Shown here: piece after piece, positions 22,767-35,539 of the stretch
How positions within the stretch are numbered: the first letter of the stretch is position 1
Layout of the letters: every line of letters starts with the position of its first letter
Assembly (NCBI RefSeq): GCF_029962835.1
Contig: NC_080588.1
Coordinates: forward strand, 67,252,501 to 67,316,500
Reading direction: 5' to 3'
Source of the DNA: Magnolia sinica
Lineage: Eukaryota > Streptophyta > Magnoliopsida > Magnoliales > Magnoliaceae
DNA: 64,000 nucleotides
Notes under the pieces: model-generated
What the model saw: the letters and a program-made list of their open reading frames with translations, nothing else
Database searches by the model: none
What the model was told of the DNA's origin: nothing
Made by a program: the position numbers and the translations under genes

Positions 22767-25321
22767 TGTAACATCCTAAATTTCAGGAGTCGATCAAATA
22801 CTCGATCTTCGATATTCCGAATGTCACTTATGTTTTGCATAAGTGTTATTTTTCAAGATGTTTATCCTGATACCCAAGCAATCATAGAAGTAAGCTAAAC
22901 GGTGTATCATACTCTAAAATAAATGTAGTTAAAGCAAGTGAATCAACTAAACATGCAATAAGTATCTATCCAGAGTATGGGTCCACAGTTATGGCCTAAT
23001 ATATAGTTCCAAAAAATAAACGAAATGTGTCAGCGTAAGGTCCACTTGAAGCCAAAACATCTGTCGCATCTAACCAAGCGGAGAGTCAGCTACATCGGCC
23101 TGTCGACAGTTAAAAGTACAAGAACTCCTTTGGGTCCATACGCGCATCCTCCTTTGTAACCCCTGCATTTACAACATGGTCTAGTTAATGTTTTAAAACA
23201 TCATCCCAGAGTGGGAGTAAGTGATCAACTCAGTGGTTTCGGATTGTGGCATGATGCATGCTCTTACAATTCAGCACTCCCTCACAAGCGACTTCAATGT
23301 TTATTTCGCGAATACCGACACTCCATCATCATGCGACTACAACACCAAATCGTTACAACCTAATCTAATGTAATGCGGTGGATATGTAAGTTTAGCCGAG
23401 TAATTAAGTCCTATTCGCCCAGTATATTGGGGAAGCTAGAGTACCTTCATTTTTATCATTGGTCTCAACCGCATTACTAGGCTTGAAACAATCACATCGG
23501 CTCCTAGCATGTGTCCCTTGATATGTTTGGGTTTGTCACTCCCGATCAAATGCATACGATAGACAGGTTGTCAATAACTTTGCTCAACGGTCACTACGAG
23601 GAGGCTCGTTACCCCAGCGTAAACAAACACGGTGTCCCATAACACTATGCTCAGCTCATGAGTCCTGTGGGTCATATCGCTAACAGTTATCAATGGACTC
23701 ATTCAATGGAAATGAAGTATCCTAGATTCAATCGATCGCGGTTATACATGGTGAACATATATGATCAGTCAACCATTAGACTAATTTAATTGATATTGGG
23801 GAACCCCGGCGCAACCAACATTGGGTGTAAGCATCCCGCATAGTTCAGTTACCATTAGTCGTCCGTGTTCGACCCGTGTCAATCGAATGAGTCTAGGGTT
23901 GCCGACCTAACTCGGGCCACCCCTTAGTTTGGTGATTTTCTGACTAACCCAACATCTTAAGTAGTTCTACATATCAATTAAAAACTAACTATTCATCCAA
24001 CAAATCACAATGAAATTTAGTATAAGCCCGAAATGTAACAAATTTTCCATTCAAGCATTTCATCAAACATGTAAGCATTTATAATAAGACATGCAATTAA
24101 AAATCAAAACATAGACATTATCATGCACTGCATCATTTATTATCAGTAATCGTTAACTAGGACCCTCAATGGTTGATAAACGGCAACCTAGGAATAATGG
24201 TTTGCACATTTGCGATAATTTGCCCAACTTAGCGCTCCTAGGGTTAGGGTTTCGGGAGAAATCACCAAGCCCTAAGCAATCACAAAAGTCATGTGAGGAT
24301 TTTGGAGAAGGTAATCTACTTGATATAGGGTTTGGAAGTAAGGCTCGGATCTTACCTTCAATTGTTATTAAAAAATCTCCGATGAGGGTTTCGGATGTGG
24401 CATGGACGATGATAGAAGGAAGGAAGAGCAATATCTTTCAATCGATACCTCTCTCACTCCATTTCTCCTCTCTTCCTTCTATTCTTTTTCAACTTTAGGG
24501 TTAGGGCACAAAATTTATATAAGGGGAGGGGGTGTGAAACGAATTGGTATTTATAATGCCAGATTGTACGCAGATAGCCCTAATGGCCCTTTGTTCATTA
24601 TATTAACCCTTAAGGAGGTTGTTTCTACCAATAGGACCCAATAGGATGTGTATGGGTCAATCTACACCATGGGATAGACATCCTTCTAAGCGATCTATGC
24701 TTGAACACAACCGTTTAATGATCAGGCGCGTCGATTGACCAGGAAGGCCCTAACTCAAATCGACGTTCACCAAGCATCGATCAGGTCCCCAATTATATGG
24801 ATGTGGGTTAGGTAAAATCCTCGATTGGTGCCCCAAATTGGGTCATCATCCAACGGTTTGAAATCTACAACTTCAAAAAAAGGTGCTGATTTAACTTAAA
24901 TTTCAGGAATCACCTAAGCCGTTCACACATCCCATGCACTTGGCTTTCAGGCCTAAGTTAAGCGATCCTAGGCATTATCTCAACTCAATATCCATGATTG
25001 ACATCAACACTAGCAAGACGGATGCTATTCTATAATTTCGAGTCTAGCAAACCATTAACGTATAGTCTAGACCTAATCTGGCTAATCAGGGCATTTTTTA
25101 GGTAACTTAACCCCAAGAATTTCTCATGGGCCCTAGTTAATATCGAGACTACCCACGCTAGCAATATTACTCATTAACAATTAGTGAAAACAATGTTCGA
25201 CTTTAATTATCCTAAATTCATCAATTTCAGACTAATTAGGACATTAAGTTGGACAAATACGGCTCCCTAACGGTCTCGCCCATGTATGCATCAGTATTTT
25301 AGCAAGGAATTTTACGTGACA
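22767..25321 (-). mobile_element. probable solo LTR of a Ty3/gypsy-type element
   Basis: Plus-strand ends are TGTAACATCCTAAATTTCAG and ACGTGACA, so in its own sense it is a TGT...ACA LTR of 2.55 kb. No coding domain lies inside or next to it. It matches the LTR remnant at 1-1747 in opposite orientation, for example GGGAGTAAGTGATCAACTCA at 23214 and GAGGAGGCTCGTTACC near 23600. MITE repeat units lie on both sides, so it inserted into them. A clean 5-bp TSD was not found. Confidence 0.6.
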
Positions 25322-25363
25322 CGATAATTTTAGGGCTAAGCGCAAAAAAAAAAAAAACAGATT

Positions 25364-26105
25364 TATATCTGTAGGCCCCACTGTGTGTATACTTGATCAA
25401 CACCGTCCATCCATTTCCTGAAGTTATTTTTTAGCTAGGCATAAAAACGAGCAGAGTCGTATTTGTGGGCTCCACCATGATGTATCTGCTTGAACAACAC
25501 CATCCATCCATCCATTTCTTAACATTATTTTAGGGTAAGAAGCAAAAAGGACATTGATCGGAATCTCAAGTGGACCACACTGTAAGAAAAAGTGGGTAAA
25601 TTGATGGCAATCATTGAAACTTTAGAGAATGGGTAATAAAGGATAAAATGGTGGATTACACAACAATCAAGGGGGTAAAATCGATTCAAAATAAAGTTAA
25701 CATCGCTTTCCGTTTCGGGACCATTGGTTAAGGCCAATTTAGGCATATAGATGACATTTTTTAAAAAGCTTAGGCAAATGGATGATATTATTTTAAAAGT
25801 AGTCTTTTCTCCATCATTGCACCAAAACGTATGCATATGCATGTTGATGTCCCTTTTTATTTTCCATCTAACTAGTTGATAAGGTAAAAAATATATGGAT
25901 GAATGGACTACATAAATATCATCTTCATCCAAAACTTTTGTGGCCCACAAGAAGTTTTTAGTGGTCAGTCACCACTATTTCTTGCAGTGTGTTCCGCATG
26001 AGTTTTCTATCTTCTTCATTTTTGGATGATGCCTAAAATGAGCTGTCAAAACAGATTTATGGCATGGATGGGAGACACATACAGAAAGATGGACCCTAAA
26101 TCCAG
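25364..26105. mobile_element. Mutator-type MITE with a repeated head
   Basis: The head unit (GGGCTCCACCATGATGTATC, ACACCATCCATCCATCC, ATTATTTTAGGG) occurs at about 25364 and 25458. A third copy was split by the LTR at 22766/25322. The unit period is about 94 bp. The remaining core (GTGGACCACACTGTAAG, AGAAGTTTTTAGTGGTC) runs to about 26105. There is no transposase. Confidence 0.55.
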
Positions 26106-27470
26106 ATCCACCGAAGCTGCACCTGCGGTAATTCAATTACTGTCTCCGCTTGAAAAATATGCCTCAAGCTATAGCTGTTGCTCTATTGGAGAGACAACTA
26201 TAATGAAACCCTTATTGCCCCCATAATTCTCACTATTTACCATTTTAACATGTCATTTAACCCATAAGAAAGTGTCATGTGACATCTCCTTTCCCCCACG
26301 AATCTTAGGCTACCACATCATCATTTATCCTCCATAATTCTTAGAATTACTAAAGAACCATTCAAGGGGGTTATAAATTTCCTCATCCTCTCTTCATATC
26401 ACATTAAGCAACTCTAACCAAGAGAAGGAGAGTGAGAGAGAGAAAAACTGGGTGAGAGTGAGGGGGAGTGCTTGAGTTCTCAAGTTTTCATCTTTTTCAG
26501 CCCATTTAACCTCCTTCAACCCTCCCTTAGACTCCTAAGCCTACTTAGGTCAATCATTCCAAACCATGGTGCACATACATTATCCAAGCCATATCCAAGT
26601 GTAAGTCAAAGATCATGTCATCATCACTAACATTCACGCTTCGTCAATCACATCATACTTCTCTTCTCAACCCTCATGCTTCTCTAGGTTGTCATTAAAT
26701 GTATACTCTATGACTTGCTGGAACTCCAGATCTTGTCGCATCAGAAACTCATGGTATCCTAGTCCTCTTACATAGTATTTTAGAATCACCACATATCTTC
26801 TTAAACCCATTTTTAGAAATTCTCTGGATGTATGTTATGTGACTTGTCGAAAGTTTGTACCCTGCCACATTAGAAATCTGAGTATGCCTAGTCTCATTTT
26901 AATACTTTGCATCTTATCATCTTAGCCTATAAAATTAGCATACCACATGAAGTAGAGACCGTATACCCGTATAGGCAGAGGGGGTGTTTAACACCTTCCC
27001 TCTCTATAACTGAGGTCCCTTGGAATCTCAAGTCACATATCAGGAGTCAACTTAAAGTAAGAGAGTCTCCTGATTCTCTGGCTTTTACATATTTTACAGG
27101 TTCTAGTCAACTGCGGAATTTTGAGCTAATTTGCTAATGGTGACTCAAAGTCTACTACATATCAATCCAAATCAGCCCATATGCCTCAAAAAATAAAATA
27201 TAAAAGCATGGGCGTTAATTTCCAACATTTATGGTGATAAATTTTGTTGCCTTAATCAAATTTGTCCTTGATATTGACTGTGGATTGTTAATATTAGAGC
27301 GATATGTGGTCTCTCAAGAGGATTTTTTGAAGATTTCCAGCCACAGTACCCCTTCGATATAGAAGGTTTTTTTCTTGGATATGAATAATAGGAGTATGTG
27401 AAAGGGAGGAAATTGTGGTGGTGCCCCTCTATAAAATGTGGATCTCATTTTCATAGTAGGTTTATTTTTA
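26106..27470. other. intergenic, no gene seen
   Basis: Contains a GA-rich run (26430-26470) and two loosely similar blocks around 26690-26770 and 26815-26900, each with TTGTCG/TTGCTGG-type text. No domain was recognised in the small frames. Confidence 0.5.
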
Positions 27471-27483
27471 AAGGGCAGACAGT

Positions 27484-27731
27484 ATGGATCACCAATATTC
27501 ATTGTGGATCATCGATGTGCACATGGATTACCGATATTCACTATGAATCGTTAATGTGCATTGTATTCACTGTGGATTGCCATTATTCACTTTAAATCGC
27601 GGATGTGTATCGTGTATCGCCTATATTCACTTTGATTGTCAATGTACATCGTGGATTACTGATACTCACTGTGGATGGCCAATACTCATTGTGAATCGCT
27701 GATAACACTATGGATCGTTGATATTCACATG
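27484..27731. repeat. degenerate minisatellite, GGATCACCGATATTCACTGT-type units
   Basis: About eight imperfect units of roughly 30 bp alternate TGGATCACCGATATTCACT-like and GGATCGTCGATGTGCACA-like halves. The same motif occurs singly at 28976-29000 and at the left edges of the copia relic repeats (1755-1795 and 8080-8120, reversed). Confidence 0.75.
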
Positions 27732-27789
27732 CATTAAATGCATTGCAAACCAAAATTCACTAAACCTTCGTCTTCTAAATGCATCTGTT

Positions 27790-28735
27790 GAAGAATGAAA
27801 ACATCAACCTCAAGAAACAAATTGTCGTCATGCAACTGTCGTTCTGCTTATATCTATTTTTTAACCATAAAGCCACCTTCATCCTATCTTTTCAGCTTTC
27901 TAATTTTCTTACAGAAATTAATCTATTTTGTTATGGCTTCTGATACTGCTTGTAGCGTCATTACTTTCATGATTTCTATATTTGAGTTAGATTTGTTGTT
28001 TATGTGTCTTGCAGGAAAGGATAGAGAGATTGCTGCACATCCCGAAGAACTCTGACTCCTTCAAATTACAGACACTTTTGCGAGGGAAACAACCATCATT
28101 TTATGACTAGTTCAAGTAATTCTTGAAGCGAATCCCGGCACTTTTACATTCTGATGACAGGATGACTTCATATTCATCAAGCTCGTGGGAACATCTTAGA
28201 CAAATGTGAGAATACAATAACGCCTACCAAGCCATCACAGATGCCCTCTGCACGGATTATCATAATGCCCGACACTCTGTCGAATAGCTCTTTAGGCTCA
28301 AAAACATATTGAGACATCAAATCAGAAGAGAATGTCGTCTTCTAAAAGTCGAAGATCGTCTTCATAAAGTCAAAATCGTGCTTCAATTAACCCAATGCAT
28401 AACACTATTAACGGCCAAAACTTTAAAAGATGTCGAAATAGTCTTAATTAGGGGACAAGAGCTCCATGAGATAATACTTACCATTTATGAATAAGTAGAG
28501 GTTGAAACAGTTTCGTGGAGGGAGAATTTATTTAGGATTGCTGCAACCATGGCTGATTGCACCTCTCGATATAAGTCAGTGCAAATTGGCCAAATTAAGA
28601 TGCATTTCTTTTATATATGTAGTCTTTCGACCATCTTCTATACATATTTTATTTTTTTAATGAAGAAAGCCAATTTTCGACCTTTTTGCTTTATTTGGCA
28701 CCATACTTTGTCTTTTGTGTCGTGGCTAAATTAAA
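27790..28735 (+). pseudogene. unrecognised decayed coding relic, helical
   Basis: In one plus frame from about 28015 to 28550 the translation is unusually protein-like for intergenic DNA, with only a few stops. It shows Leu/Glu/Lys-rich helical text such as HQIRRECRLLKVEDRLHKVK (open part 28309-28494) and continues past a TAA with a VETVSWRENLF string. I do not recognise the family. A decayed retrotransposon accessory ORF or a relic host gene are both possible. It lies just downstream of the minisatellite. Confidence 0.35.
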
Positions 28736-29344
28736 CCTAATTGGCTTTAGTCAAACCTACTAATTTCACTTACTTAGTTATGACCGTTTCCTACATTGTG
28801 GGAATGTATCTTTTAAGATATCAGCCATTGATGGCCGATGTACTTTATTTTCTTAAAGATCTTGTTATATGTATGCCCCACCTTATAATACTTTATGGAT
28901 GCGAGGAATGGATGAATTTTATCAATGGAAGAATGTTGTAATGGAAGAATAGTGTAATCGATGAATGTTGTATGGTGGATCACCAATATTCACTGTGGAT
29001 GAAGAACTTGACAAGTCGACCTTGTGCAAATGGTAGCCCTCACCATGAAGATGGTTGGTCTAAAAAATCAGCCTCTTCCATCCATTAGCTAGACCAAACT
29101 TATATCTTGAGTCAAACCATTGGTTCCCATTAATACCGATGGTGTGGCCCACCAAATGAGCGGACTAGCCTAATTTTTGATAATATAAGGATGGAACAAC
29201 ATGACAAGTGAAAATGCATAGCATTTAACCTTGAATGAGGAAAGGTCATCCTTGTTACACTTATAAGTTTAAAATTGATCTAGACCTTCAATTTTTGTTT
29301 TGGGAGTTATTTGGGGACTTGATCACAACAAGTTCTTACAATTC
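28736..29344. other. intergenic, no gene seen
   Basis: A single copy of the minisatellite unit lies at 28976-29000. Otherwise nothing was recognised. Confidence 0.5.
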
Positions 29345-29800
29345 CAAGCAGGTGGGCCTCACCATGATGTTTATGTGAAATCCACACCATCCTTCCATTT
29401 TGCCAGCTCATGTCACCATCCTTCCATTTTGCCCGCTCATGTCTAGACATGAGCCCAAAAATGAGGCCACATGAAAAAGTGGGGAGGGAAATGCTCACAA
29501 TTAAAACCTCCCCAGGATCCACTTTAATGTTTATATGCAATCCAAACAATTCATAAGGTCATTCTCACTAGGATGAGCTAAAAACGTCAAAAATAAGAAA
29601 CTCATCCAAAACTGTCGTGGCCCTATAAATGTAAAAAAGTGAATGTTTATTCCCACAGTTTTTCCTCGTGTGGCCTCCTTAGAGTTTTGGATCTGCCTTT
29701 TTTTTAAACTCATGTTCTCATTTTTTTAGCTCATGTCCTAACATCTGCTGGCAAAACAGATGGATTTCACACAAACATTACAATGTAGCCTGTTCGTGTA
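29345..29800. mobile_element. degraded Mutator-type MITE core
   Basis: Core pieces GGTGGGCCTCACCATGATGT, GTGGGGAGGGAAATGCTCAC and CACACAAACATTACAATG are recognisable. An internal 30-bp duplication (CATCCTTCCATTTTGCC twice, at about 29390 and 29420) is present. The ends are approximate. Confidence 0.5.
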
Positions 29801-30441
29801 ATTTAATCAAACACAAGGCTACACGTTACATGTGCGGAAGTGCGGGCATGCCAGAGTTGTACTCGACTCAATATTTGATTGAACATTGGTGACCCCCGTG
29901 CTGAAATGACTAAGTAAGACCGGATTTGGAAATCCTACTGTCGAGCCAACCACCGGTTGTACTAAACGATTAGGCAAGTTACGAAAGGGTATGGGTGAGT
30001 CATTTATAATGGATTCTTTTTGCCTTGTATTTAAGAACTTATTCTTTCACCAATAATCACAATTAATAATAATCACAATTAATATATTTATCAAAGAAAT
30101 AAAGATAAATAAATAAATAAAAAGAAGAATAAAATAATGTCAATTTTATTACTATTTGGATGAAACTTATTACAATTGACAAAACATCAAATAAATTAGA
30201 GAAATAAATAAAATGAGAGGTAAATACTCGATAAATTTGTAAGAACAGATGATCAAGGCGAATGGTCAGCAAAATGCGATCAGAAAGATGATTACCTAAG
30301 TAAGGACTTGGTTTATCGGGATTCATCAACTTACGATTGCGGATGTTTAATATAATATACGGTACTTTAGTGGTAGCATTGGACAGTGCGATATATGCCA
30401 AGACTAGGATATGTTAAATAAAACATGTGTGTGTGTGTGTC

Positions 30442-30482
<41 letters not shown>

Positions 30483-33400
30483 TGTGTTTGGCGTGAGCCT
30501 CACACTTTTCATCGCACACTAGCTCATTTTAGAAGTTGTTGAGGCGTCAAAACCCTCGTCAGGTTTCCTTGATAGTTTAGAATTCTTCGCATATACGACA
30601 TGCATTCAAATTTTCGTAAGTTTGAAACCATTAGTTTTTATACCTAAACTTTTAGATAGATGTTCTGATATTGAAGACCTTCACGACGCTACCGCATCTA
30701 AATTTGGTATCGATCATATCCATCTCCATCGTTCATCCCGGATCTGAAATAGATCAGGCTATCATTGCATCGGAATGACCCAATCAACATTGTTCACCTT
30801 TCCACAAACTTGGATTCATCTTATGGTAGAACTAGTGGGGCCAAACCCTTCAGATCGAACTCTCCCGTTATTTTAATTCCGATTGATGTATGGACAGAGA
30901 CCCGATCTGTTGGTGTCTACCCTCTCTTGATTTGGGTTGATGTTGCAACCAATCTTCTCAAATATTGGTCTGATTTTTTTATATTAAGAACCTTTGTAAT
31001 CATTTCAAAATCTCTTTTAATGCCTTTGGGAATGTCTCCTATTTTAAAAAAGGATAATGAGAGATGATTTTACCGTGTGTATTATATCTAGATCCGGGAT
31101 ATGATATTCTCTTAATGGGTCTCGCATGTGATGTTTCACTCTCCTAAAGTCATGTATGAGGTTTTGTGACACCACATTAATAGCAGAACTTACATCACCA
31201 AAAGAAAATCGGCAAACGATATCTTAAAGCGTGAATAAAGTTTAGCCAATACTAAATTCACAGGTACAACACAGAGCATTTTATACGTGGTCCATGTCAG
31301 TGCACCAAAAATGGATGTAAACATGGCCACTATCTTCTGGCAGTACGGACTCCGTGGGCTGCAGGCAATCTTTGTCCACTTATTTAATACTCGGTCGGAG
31401 TGTGGTGGTTGGCATTTGATACTCGGTTGGAGACTGATGGTTGGCACGCAGGCACTCGAAGACCCACGCGCGCATAGCATTAACTAAAACTAAACCGTTC
31501 AAATTGCAGGAAACGGGCACTTTTTTTCCTTCTTCTTTTGTCTTTTTTCTTTAAATCAGACCGTCCAAACTACCATTAAATATCCACCAACCATCTAGCT
31601 AGGAAACGAAATTAGTGTAGCGTTTCAAGGGTTTCAATAGGATAGGGTGTCCCATGCCTAGCTACCGTACGAGGTGGGTTTTCACCCGTACATCTTAGAC
31701 GTTGATCTAAACCGTTCATCTTCTCATTACTACCTTGTCGAGTGTAATCTTATGGCCGTGCTTAATTGATGATCTTCACCCTTGAATCTTGGATATGAAA
31801 TTCAGCCATTAAAAATGCACATTTCAATTTTCCAACTCCATCTTCACACACAATCACCCTTTCAACAAATCTTTCTTAGCGTGGCCCTTTTAGCATAGAA
31901 TCCAGAGTATTAACGGTTTGGATCATCATATAAGGTGCAGCACGGGATGAAAAGCACACGTACTCGTGGTAGACGGTATCCTATCAAAACCCTATAATCA
32001 ACGGCCACGATTCCTCCTTTCCTTTCCTTGTTTACGCGTGGAAACCGGAGACGGTTTATATTAACGCGTTTTATCATATGATATAAAAATGTGTAGAAAA
32101 AAACTATAATACTCTGGCAGACTGATAGATGATATTCTGATTTTATTTTATTTTTTTGCTGCAACTTCTTTAATGTATGCCACATTCACCATTTCGACGT
32201 GCCTGCGTATCAAGCGTCACAGCCGGACTAGTAAATAACTCCCCCGAGAATTTAAAAACGAAAATGATTCAGCGAGTCGCGTAGAGACACGTGGCACCCA
32301 GTTTTTTAATCCTGGCTTTTGAATGCTTATCAGGTGGTTCTAAAGAAAGGGGCAGAATGGTAATTTCCGCTCAGTCCAACACCAATAAACCATGGCTTAA
32401 TTCAAAAGGACAAATCCCAAGTAAGAATGCCACCTCAGGCCCATATCATACACGTCCATCTGGACCATCCAAATCGTGGGCCCCACTTTGAATTGAGTAC
32501 AGCTGGGAGGTCACACTGATCAGATGATCTTAACCATCTAATCCCACCCGATGAATTTGGATCATGGGTCACTGTCTTTCTAACCATCCATTTCGATAGA
32601 CACTAATTGTATGGAGATTGATGCATAATCGAAGGTACGTTTTAGATATGTGCCATCCACAAGTGGGCCCATTTTTTTGGAAGGTCGAGATGATGTGTTT
32701 GCATGACACGTGTGGCGTTGGATGATTGGTAATATATGTAAAGTACTAGAATGTTACATTGGCTTTTCACAATTTCTTAGCACGTGGCATTCATGTCCCT
32801 TAACCAAGACTGTCCAGATCACGGGTCCATTGTCGGCAGAGCACGTTCCGAAAAACACATCAATCAAAGTAGTCATCTGATACGCGCCGTTGGTTTGTGG
32901 ACAACTTATGTTTTTACCTTCTCAGTCGTCCATTCGAGAGCCACGGATTGGATTGTTTTGGATCATCCCATAGGGACAATCTTATAGACATCTCTCCATC
33001 CACCATGCAGCCTGTGATTTCGACGGTCTGGATGGACGTCTATGTGTATATGGAAGACAAGCTGCCACCATTTAAAAGAATCAGAAACTATGGTACTCTG
33101 GCAGATTATGATAGATAATACGCAGGCACTTAGAATTTGCTTACATTGCTCGCATTCAATTAAAATTAAACTGTCCAAATTATGGATCACAATATTAGAT
33201 GCATCCTGAACCAAAATTGCGCTTATCGGATTATCTGGTTATTGGATGGGTGGACATTTATTGGACGGTTGAAAGTTGAAAATATCCTGTGATCCTAATT
33301 TCCAACAAACAACTGGTCAAGAATCAGAGGTTAAGATTATCCATCCAATCTGATTTTGGGGTTGTGATTTTTCCATAGTTTGGTCTGCAATCTACGCGTT

Positions 33401-33489
33401 TCGAGGTGAGCTAATGCATGCCGCGTTTACAGTTTCAGTGTGCCTGAGTACCAAGCCTTATCAAACAACTTCCATTTAGAGTTGTACAT
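29801..33489. other. intergenic, no gene seen
   Basis: AT-rich with one long (GT)n run. Two loosely related pieces (CTCTGGCAGA...GATAGAT) recur at about 32110 and 33098. Short frames on both strands lack domains. Confidence 0.5.
30426..30482. repeat. (GT)n with internal (TA)n microsatellite
   Basis: A GT run, a short TA block at 30441-30455, then a further GT run. Confidence 0.95.
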
Positions 33490-33492
33490 TAA

Positions 33493-34064
33493 GGGCGTGT
33501 TTGGGCACTGGGATTAGAAGGGATTAGGTGGGATGGAATTGCATCTGGTCCCGTGCCAATTCCACTCCATGTTTGGGGAGGATGGAAAAGCTGTCGATGG
33601 AATTGCATTGGGTCCCATGCCAATTTCACTCGATGTTAGCAAGTTGTGTAGGTCCCACTATGATGTGTAGGTTAGATCCACACCGTCCACACAATTTTTG
33701 AGATTATTTTAGAGCATGAGCCAAAAAATCAGGTTAATCTAAAGCTCAAGTGGACCCCACCATAGAAAGCAACGGGGATTGAATGCTTACTGTTGAAAAC
33801 TTCAATGGGGCTATATAAGTTTTGGATCTACCTCATTTTTAGGCCCATGCCATAAAATGAAGTTACAAAACAAATGAACAGTCTAGATATAACACATGTA
33901 TATTATTCTCAATAACTTCGAATGATGGTTAGTATATTCATTCAATGTACCACTAGATCACCAACAAAGCATGGAATTATTCTTATCCCATGACAATAGG
34001 GTAATTATGTTTTTTGAATCCCATCCCACCGAATCCCTTCCAATCCCAACGCCCAAACACGCCC
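33493..34064. mobile_element. PIF/Harbinger (Tourist-type) MITE with TAA duplication
   Basis: Flanked by TAA at 33490-33492 and 34065-34067, the 3-bp TWA duplication of PIF/Harbinger elements. The inverted ends begin GGGCGTGTTTGGGC on both sides and continue as GGGATT(A/G)GAAGGGATT. The middle, about 33640-33920, is a copy of this window's Mutator-type MITE core, so one element is probably nested in the other. Confidence 0.8.
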
Positions 34065-34067
34065 TAA

Positions 34068-34722
34068 GCTAGTTAGCTCGGTTAGCTCACTCAACTTGAC
34101 TCGAAAAAGGCCGATTTGACTCAGTTTGAAACTGAGTTTGAGCTAAATCAAGCTGATTTTTTTAGCTGAAAAAAAATTTTCTGAATTCGAGCTTGCCAAG
34201 CTTGACACGACTTGGATCAAAACCCAATTCAAACCGGCTGGTTGACATGATTGTTTTGATATTGATGTTGCTCGCCAAGTATTTACTGAAATGACTCAAT
34301 GAAGTGTTGTTTTAGGTGCATATATTTACTACGAGATCTGCTGATGGCAAGGAAGGACTGAATATGAAATAAATCACTAAAAAAAGCTTCACATTTTAAA
34401 ACTGCCTTCAAATCATAATTTTGATGATGCCCACCGAGTAACTGATAAAATAACTATATAATGCTGTTATTGTTTCGCATTGTGTAAAAAATAGAGAATT
34501 CACTTTATGTATCTGAGAAAGTGTCGCATGGACTCGAAATTGCCTCCAATTTGCCCGAGCTACTGGCCGAAATAAGCCGAGCTGGCCAATCAAGCTTGAG
34601 GACGAAGTCGAACTGAGTTTGAGTTGAGGTAAACTACCAGCTGAACCGAGCCGAGCTGTGCCAAGCACGAGTCGAACTGATTCGTTCAACTCGTGTACAG
34701 GTTCCATCTTTTAAAGGGAAAA
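34068..34722. other. degenerate hAT-like sequence
   Basis: The text is rich in GAGCTCGA/GACTCG-like short repeats at both ends (34075-34220 and 34570-34700) and resembles the hAT elements at 21514 and 47222. The termini are too decayed to place. No gene was found. Confidence 0.35.
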
Positions 34723-35290
34723 CGCTTGCCTGACTTGCGTAGTCCCACCAGGCGTGACTTTCGCTGACGGAGATGGAACGACATATGTGGATGAGATCCA
34801 CCCCGTCCATCGGGTGCATCACCACGTATTTAGGCAGGGGCCAAAAGATTAGGCCGATTCAAACTCAGGTGGGTTATGCCACAGGAACAGTTGAGACGCC
34901 CATCGTTAAAATCGTCCAATTTGTGTATGGGGTCGACCGTATTGTACATATGTCATCCAGTCTATTCATCTGACGCACCCCATCAAGATGAAGTTCCAGA
35001 AAACCGACCTCAAGTGGGCCACACCAGAATTTAGAGGTTTTAAGTATGATTTTACATCGTTGCTTATGGTGCGGCCCACCTAAGTTTTTTATTATACTGA
35101 TTTAATGATCCATAATGAAATATGCCGGCCCACCTGATGGACGGGGTGGATCTAATGCTTGTTTAAGATCCACAATGAAATATGCCGGCCCACCTGATGG
35201 ACGGGGTGGATCTAATGCTTGTTTCTTCAACACATCACTTAGTCAGCGCAAGTCAGGCCGTCGGTATGACTCCGCGTAGACAGGCTAGCG
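34723..35290. mobile_element. TIR element with about 55-bp imperfect inverted ends
   Basis: The left end CGCTTGCCTGACTTGCG pairs with the reverse of the right end GCAAGTCAGGC...AGGCTAGCG over roughly 55 bp. The middle contains MITE-core-like text (ATCCACCCCGTCCATC). It lacks a transposase and no TSD was found. Confidence 0.55.
35105..35224. repeat. 60-bp tandem duplication
   Basis: Two head-to-tail units of exactly 60 bp, identical from TGAAATATGCCGGCCCACCT to the end and differing only in the first few bases. Confidence 0.95.
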
Positions 35291-35339
35291 CAGTATAATA
35301 AAAGAGAAGCAGATAGGGCATTACCCCGCCCGGCGGAGC

Positions 35340-35530
35340 TCGACACGGGCAAGGGCCTATGAGGGGCCACCGTAATGCAGGGGTTTTACACGCACCGTCG
35401 ATCAATTTTTCCATATCATTTTATCATTTTAGGAGCAAAATCCAAAGATAACCAGTTCAAAGGCTCATTTGGACCACACAATTGAGATTGAACACTTCCA
35501 ATTGAAACCTTATTTGGTACCACTGCAGTT
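35340..35530. mobile_element. partial Mutator-type MITE core
   Basis: GGGGCCACCGTAATGCAGGG, ACACGCACCGTCGATC and TTTGGACCACACAATTG match the left half of the family core. The right half is missing where the LTR-like block begins. Confidence 0.45.
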
Positions 35531-35539
35531 GGGCATTAA

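Noticed and set aside
27484-27731. CRISPR-like or regulatory repeat array
   Set aside because: The units are degenerate and alternating with no distinct unique spacers.
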